From Apiotrichum sp. Y4204 (lineage: Eukaryota; Basidiomycota; Tremellomycetes; Trichosporonales; Trichosporonaceae), in assembly GCA_025531455.1 (NCBI GenBank), contig JAMYHL010000043.1, forward strand, positions 1-64,000: 64,000 bases of DNA, written 5' to 3'. Positions 58,979 to 64,000 of this stretch are shown here, piece after piece (within the stretch, counting starts at the first letter, position 1; each line of letters opens with the position of its first letter). The translations under genes were made by a program, and so were the position numbers. The notes below the pieces were generated by a model. It ran no database searches. It was given only the letters and a program-made list of their open reading frames with translations, and was not told the DNA's origin.

Positions 58979-60479
58979 TTAGTCACGGTCACGGCGGACA
59001 GGCGAGCGCTCGCGCTCACGGTCGCGACCATAAGCGCGGTCGTCGGTGCCGAAGGCCCTGTCGTCACGACGGTCGTCGCGCCTGTCATCGCGCCTGTCAT
59101 CACGCCTGTCATCGCGCCTGTCATCGCGCCTGTCGTCGCGCCTGTCATCAAAGCGGCGGTCGTCGCGGCGGTCATCACGGCGGTCATACCGAGGGCGACG
59201 GTCATCGAAGCGGCGGTCATCGAAGCGACGGTCATCGAAACGAGGACGGTCATCGTAACGACCGAAGTCACGAGGAGGACGGTCATATCCACTGTCACGG
59301 CCACCACCCGCACCCTCCTAAGAACGTCAGTCACATCCTATGTCGCAGAATAGTCCTACGCACGGGAAGAATCTCGAGCTTCACGGGAACACCCTGGATC
59401 TCGACGCCTTCAAGACGACGCATGGCGTCCTCGGCATCGGCCATGGTGGGGTACTCGATGATACTGAATATTAGCTGATGCCACAATCTGTAACAAACCC
59501 ATTGCCCGTGTTGCGGTCGACGTCAGCAAAGCTGACGGACTCGGCGCCCTGGCGGCCAAAGTCCTTGAGGTCCTGGTGAATTAGAAAATGCGGGTAATGG
59601 GCCTGGATGGGAGGGCTGGGAATGGGAAGAGTGGAGAGGGCACAAGATTGAACGGCGACGACGATGATGACAACGACGACAACGACCACTGGGTTCCGAT
59701 AATCCGAGATATCCACGCAGAGCACTTGGAAGCCTCTTGAACCGAAAGGCTCTTGAACCGGAAACCTCTTGAACCGGAGGCCTCTTGAGTTGAAGGGCCT
59801 TTGGACTTCTAACACCGACATCGCCAAAGGTTCGCCTTGCTACCCATCATGGAACCAACGCGACATTTCCACGAGTCAAAGGGGGACAGAAGAGGGGATT
59901 GAAGAGCCGCACCTGCCAGCTGGTGGTATTGGAAATGCCGATCACTGAGATGCGGATACCGCGGGCGCGGGGAGGACCACGGGGCGGGGGGCGCGAGTGA
60001 CTGATGTGTCAACAATAACATTAAGTTGTCATCCGCCAGCGCAATCCACTCACGGGTCATAGTAGTCGCGCCTGCGGTCACGAGAGGGCTCAACAGAGAG
60101 GCTAATAAAGTGTCAGTTATCTTTCTCATCATCGAGAAAGCAAAAATGGCCCACTTCTCGCCCATGAACGGGCGTCCGTTCAAGTCCCGGCAAGCGGCCT
60201 CAACATCCTATTCTGTTAGCACTTTCCAACATCCACTTCATTACCTCGGCGCGCTCGAACTCGACGAAGCCAAAGTTGGACATGAGACGGACATCGACGA
60301 TGCGACCGAATCCCTTGAAGTGCTGGCAAGCGTTAGATGGGGTTCCATTGGCGAAGACGAAAAAACTCACGTCCTCAAGGTCGGCCTTGTTGACACCTGT
60401 TGGTAAGTGGGTGTGTTTCACGGTCGTTGTGTGATCCAATCCTACCTTGAGGAAGACGACCGACGTAGGCGCTGGGCAT
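58979..60479 (-). CDS. SR-family splicing factor (SRSF1/Srp2-like) with Arg-Asp repeat tail
   Basis: RNA-binding splicing regulator. Exons are 60446-60479, 60371-60396, 60245-60322, 60155-60207, 60054-60101, 59913-60000, 59499-59572, 59364-59463 and 58979-59317; 279 residues. RRM1 has AYVGRLPQG (RNP2) and SNFGFVEFE (RNP1). The second, pseudo-RRM carries SWQDLKDFGRQ, the SWQDLKD signature of SRSF1-class proteins, split by a 340-nt intron at 59573-59912 while the others are 35-53 nt. The tail is about 110 residues of RDDR and FDDR repeats ending RERERSPVRRDRD; only one Ser is visible in that final stretch. Most of the tail is therefore Arg-Asp rather than Arg-Ser. It is encoded by 15-bp tandem units in 59060-59260. 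Confidence 0.9.
59060..59260. repeat. coding minisatellite (12-15-bp units) for Arg-Asp repeats
   Basis: Tandem units such as CGCGCCTGTCATCG and CGGCGGTCATCGAAG encode RDDR/RFDD on the minus strand in the last exon of the SR gene. Confidence 0.88.
59732..59796. repeat. four ~16-bp tandem units inside the long SR intron
   Basis: Degenerate units of the form CTCTTGAACCGGAA follow one another (near 59733, 59750, 59765 and 59780) within the 340-nt intron. Confidence 0.8.
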
Positions 60480-61612
60480 CTTGAACACGTTCTACTTTGT
60501 TTGACAGATGGTGAGGTGGATGGAGGAGATCCAACAGACAAAGAGCGCGTAGCGGATGGTGGAGTCTTCCAAGCGCGATGGATCAGACGGGGAAGAGACC
60601 GCACGGTGAGGGGAAAGGGGGAGAGGACAGCGTCGGAAAGGGACCACACTTTGATCCTTGTGGCTCGCTCTACGGCGGTACGGCGGGCAGCCCCCAACTG
60701 CCGCCAGCTTTTGGTTGGCCGATTTTTTGAAGTTCAAGGGACGCACATTAATTTATTACTCAATGCGGGATGTGGCTCAGGATGGCTTTGAAATTGAGTA
60801 GATTAGGACCGTATTTGCAGTTGATTCTCAAGGCATTAGTAAACTATGATCCGCGGTAGTAGTCGCGCTGTTTGGTTTGTAATCTATGACGGGAGCAAAA
60901 AGATAACGTTGAAGCGTCACAGCCTAATAGCGTCGAATGCAAGATGCGAACATCCTGTATATCCCCCTCTGGACACCCTAGCTGTCAGTCCTCATTGGCC
61001 TCATCAACAACGTCGCCGGCTGCGGAGTACAAAGTGGAGCGTGAAAGACCGAATGACGATGGCAATGCAAGGAGGGTTTGAAAGTGAGTCTGGCCACCCT
61101 GGTGGTGCCTAAGGGCAGAGCTTTTGTTTACTTACAAGGTATCTGATATCATGATACCCAGACATCGCTCACGCGCATGAAATAACTTGACATGCTGCGG
61201 GCGCGCCAGCGGATATTTGTGCATGGGCAAAGCGACTGGGCAGTGTGCACTGGGCCAACCATACCAACCAAGCACTGCCGCAACGTTCCGATCACGGCGG
61301 AGAACAAAGGCGATGCAAGAGACAGGGCTCTCATGAAACGTATGTTGCCGATTTCGCAGACTGAGGTGCATGAGGTGGAGGCCGTGAAGACCGTGGAGGG
61401 TAGTCACACCGAAACACCGGGTCGTGTGCGTTCCGTGATGATGATGAACCTACCCTACGTGCCTACGTTGTTGCCACCACTCACTTTCACTTTCGCTTTC
61501 ATCTTCACCATTACTCATCCCATCATGCGCACAGCACAACGGCCGTAATACCTGTATCATCCATGTTCGTCCCGCGATACGATACACCCAGTCCTGTCAT
61601 CCTGCGTTCAAC
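60480..61612. promoter_or_regulatory. 1.13-kb divergent intergenic region, SR gene / DHHC gene
   Basis: It holds both promoters. Frames within it are short and unrecognised. C/T-rich sequence at about 61470-61545 precedes the DHHC start. No repeats of note. Confidence 0.55.
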
Positions 61613-63355
61613 ATGCTCCCAAAGTCGTCGTCGTCCGATGTGCGCAAGCGTCGGTCATGGTCCGAGGCCATGACTCCGGCAGCTGCTGATCCTTGGATCC
61701 TCCGAAAGTTTATGGTCTGGTATGTTGCAATGACGGAATTGTCTGCAAGCTGCTTACCACGGCAGCATTGTATTGGGTTTATCGGTCTGGGCGTGCTATG
61801 TTGGCATTGGAAGAGTCTGCGTCCCAGCCATTCACCAGGACAAAGGCTCTGGTTTCAGCAGACGAGCGGGAAGTAAGTAGCCGGGTATCTCTAGGCCGTG
61901 GGTCCCCAACTGCACACCGCTGACAGTCAGTTGGACTCCTTGTCGTCTTCCTCGTTCTTTGGCTTATGTTTATGTGGACCTATGCGGTGGTATGTCGTGT
62001 GGAAAGCTAGGTCGGAGGTCGGAGACTGATACCGCAGATCATCCTGACTCCGCCAGGCTATGCCCGTGATGTAAGTTCTCGCCAGGCCGACTAGTGATTG
62101 CTCTTGCCTGACATTGCTTAGCATGTTCCATTGACCATGGAACCGCCTGTACCACCGCAATCCCAGCAATCAGCCCCCATTTTCCCGCTTGATGAAGTCG
62201 ATGTCGAGGAGGACGGCGATTCGCCTCCGACATTCCCACCAGACAGCAATACACCTCCGACATTCCCACCAGACAGCAATACATCCCCGACATTCCCACC
62301 AGGCAGCAATACGCCTTCAGCGCTTCCATTTGCTTCTAATGCGCCGTCAACATTCCCTTCTGATGGCCAGGATCAACACCTTCCTGAACATGCGACCCAG
62401 GGAGACCGCGACTCTGACCAAACTTTAACAACACCTGCTGGTGGGAATACATGCCCGTTTCCATCCCCAGGTCCGCCCACGAAGGGACCCAACATTCCGC
62501 GCCCTGTCCCACCAGTTTCAACCTTGCCACGGTGGTGTCAGTATTGCAAGATTATAAAGCCGGATCGAACTCATCATTGCCGGCACTGCGGAACATGTAT
62601 CCTTCAGTTTGACCGTGAGTCCGCACAGGCGGAAAACTACAACGTAGTGCGCTGATGAAACAGACCACTGCGTTTGGGTGGGACAATGTGTGGGATGGAG
62701 GAATCACGGGGTACGAGTCCTGCATAGGTTCTGGTTCTGACTTGAACAGGTGTTTATCTCGTTTAATTTTTGGGCAGGCTTGTTCTGTCTATATAACACA
62801 GTGCTTCTTATCGTCTACCAGTGCCTCTCGTCACCGGTAGATCCCCAAAAGATTGTCCTAATGGCAATGTACGTTACTGCTCGTCTCCGAGGTCTACTAA
62901 CACTTAGTTCGGGCTTTCTGGCGATCTTCACACTTTTCATGCTCTTCCCGACCCACATTGGTTTAATTTTACAAGGGAGAACTACTCTGGAAGGATTTCA
63001 GACCAGGTCACAACAACAAGCGGAACACGCTGCGTTGAAAGCTGCGTTCGACACACGTTGCCCAACCAATGATTTCCGCAAAGTGCGGAAACGCTGGGAC
63101 GCCGAGTACGGCGGCGTCAAGATCAATGACCGATGGGCCTTTGGGCGCAAACGAGACTTGTGGCGCCAAGAAATGGGAGAAAGCTGGATCGGGTGGATTC
63201 GTAGGTCCTGCGATTGACCGGACGCTGACAATCAAGTGCCCACTGGACGTCCGCTGGGTGATGGGATTCACTTTCCTGCTAACCCGCGCTTTGGTCCACA
63301 TGGCGAGTGGCTCCGGATGGAGGACTGGCCGAAGGTGGTGAGCCTCAAGACATGA
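61613..63355 (+). CDS. DHHC-type protein S-acyltransferase
   Basis: Membrane palmitoyltransferase. Exons are 61613-61719, 61766-61872, 61931-61989, 62038-62070, 62122-62614, 62664-62710, 62750-62868, 62908-63200 and 63237-63355; 458 residues; introns 36-58 nt. Two transmembrane segments (IVLGLSVWACYVGIG; GLLVVFLVLWLMFMW) precede a Pro/Thr-rich loop with three copies of PPTFPPDSNT. The cysteine-rich domain WCQYCKIIKPDRTHHCRHCG leads into FDHHCVWVGQCVG; the DHHC catalytic motif spans an intron. Two more membrane segments follow, then TTLE (TTxE motif) and LPTGRPLGDGIHFPANPRFG. The stop at 63355 lies just after a GTGAGC donor-like site, so a further exon at 63555-63653 is possible. Which PFA subfamily is uncertain. 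Confidence 0.92.
62217..62315 (+). repeat. coding 30-bp minisatellite in the DHHC gene
   Basis: About three near-identical 30-bp units (CCTCCGACATTCCCACCAGA plus CAGCAATACA) encode the repeated PPTFPPDSNT decapeptide in the cytosolic loop. Confidence 0.92.
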
Positions 63356-64000
63356 AATACCACTATACTATAGACGATACCGCGATTGACATCTCTATAA
63401 TCATACAGTACAGTTAGCATCTATACATAGACCGATGTTGCACCATTGCATACACCTGCGGCGAGGCGTCGAGAACTAACAATGAGGTTCCCCATCTTAG
63501 GGTTGTAACTGATCGCTTCATAACAGAAACAGCTCACGGCACGAGCGTTTGCAGGTCGTCTTGCCGTCCGGGCAGCCCGAAGATCACGAAGAAACAGAGC
63601 CAAACTTCGAGAATCCGTGGTACTGGTTGCTGATCGCGCATGATCGCCATTGATGTCAACTTGGATCCCAGGCGATCAGCGAGATCAGCGTGCGCCTCGC
63701 GAATGATGGAGTAAGGTGAGAGAAGACAGTTTCCCAATTCCCCAATTTTTAGCTCTTGAGGGAAGACACGATTGAGTGGCCCACGGTGGCTGCTGGATTA
63801 GTGGATTGCTCGAGTCACTGGCCTCACTGAAGCAAGGAAGACAGCAAAAAAAAGCTGAGCGTGCAGAGCTCATCGAGAAAGAAAAAGTGACTCTTTTGCC
63901 ACTGGACAGACTGCACTCTCTTTCATTTCAGTGCTCTTCAACTCTTTCCTCACCTCATCGCAGTCCACAGAGCAACTTCACATTCCATCTTGCAGATCTC
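63356..64000. other. right-hand intergenic end of window
   Basis: It contains a possible extra exon of the DHHC gene (63555-63653), otherwise no gene. The last 100 bases are C/T-rich with a CATCGCAG/CTTGCAG character, probably the leader of a plus-strand gene starting beyond the window. Confidence 0.5.

Overview
The window is fungal nuclear DNA, most likely from a basidiomycete yeast of the Tremellomycetes, perhaps Trichosporonales-like. Nearly every gene is split by many very short introns (mostly 34-60 nt, GTRNGY...CTNAC...AG), exons are GC-rich and intergenic DNA is poorer in GC, both tRNA genes carry introns, and the proteins are ordinary Dikarya orthologues. The taxonomic call is inference from gene architecture; no marker locus such as rDNA is present. 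There are no operons, phage, IS elements or CRISPR arrays. Nineteen protein genes and two tRNA genes can be supported. For most I placed every intron by hand and checked that the exon sum is a multiple of three.

Layout. 1-1929 (-): BET double-bromodomain protein, 3' end off the window. 1930-5277: long intergenic. 5278-7611 (+): exocyst SEC6. 7977-10178 (-): TRF4/5-type poly(A) polymerase. 10179-12423: gene-poor stretch with degenerate repeats and a possible gene relic. 12424-12526 (+): tRNA-Pro(AGG). 12766-13736 (-) and 13951-16235 (+): COQ9 and mitochondrial aspartyl-tRNA synthetase, divergent from a 214-bp promoter. 16365-17984 (-): RAD57/XRCC3-type recombinase. 18435-18513 (-): initiator tRNA-Met. 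18709-21448 (+): CUL4-type cullin. 21616-23391 (-): TRP2 anthranilate synthase. 25252-28318 (+): chitin-synthase activator SKT5/CHS4. 28319-32581: the largest gene desert, with tandem duplications.

Second half. 32582-34053 (-): SWD2/WDR82. 34520-36866 (+): RBM25/SNU71-type splicing factor. 36989-40407 (-): CDC48 in 19 exons. 41560-43428 (+): uncharacterised LRR protein. 43770-45715 (+): PIN-like membrane transporter. 46001-47829 (-): bHLH factor. 47830-50292: intergenic. 50293-52489 (+): mitochondrial UbiB/ADCK1-like protein. 53198-54306 (+): MPDU1-type PQ-loop protein. 54809-55561 (+): proline-rich orphan. 56441-58842 (+): FHA/coiled-coil/tail-anchor SLMAP-like STRIPAK protein. 58979-60479 (-): SRSF1/Srp2-like SR protein. 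61613-63355 (+): DHHC palmitoyltransferase.

The genes are housekeeping functions without a shared pathway, but some neighbours fit together: COQ9 with MSD1 (both mitochondrial), and RAD57 with CUL4 (both S-phase/genome maintenance, with MluI-box motifs between them). I found no clearly new multi-gene system. The most notable observations are splicing extremes (a 29-nt intron, a 13-nt last exon that restores the conserved CDC48 tail, an 850-nt first intron in SKT5), a tiny intron in the initiator tRNA, an Arg-Asp rather than Arg-Ser domain in the SR protein, and an orphan proline-rich protein.
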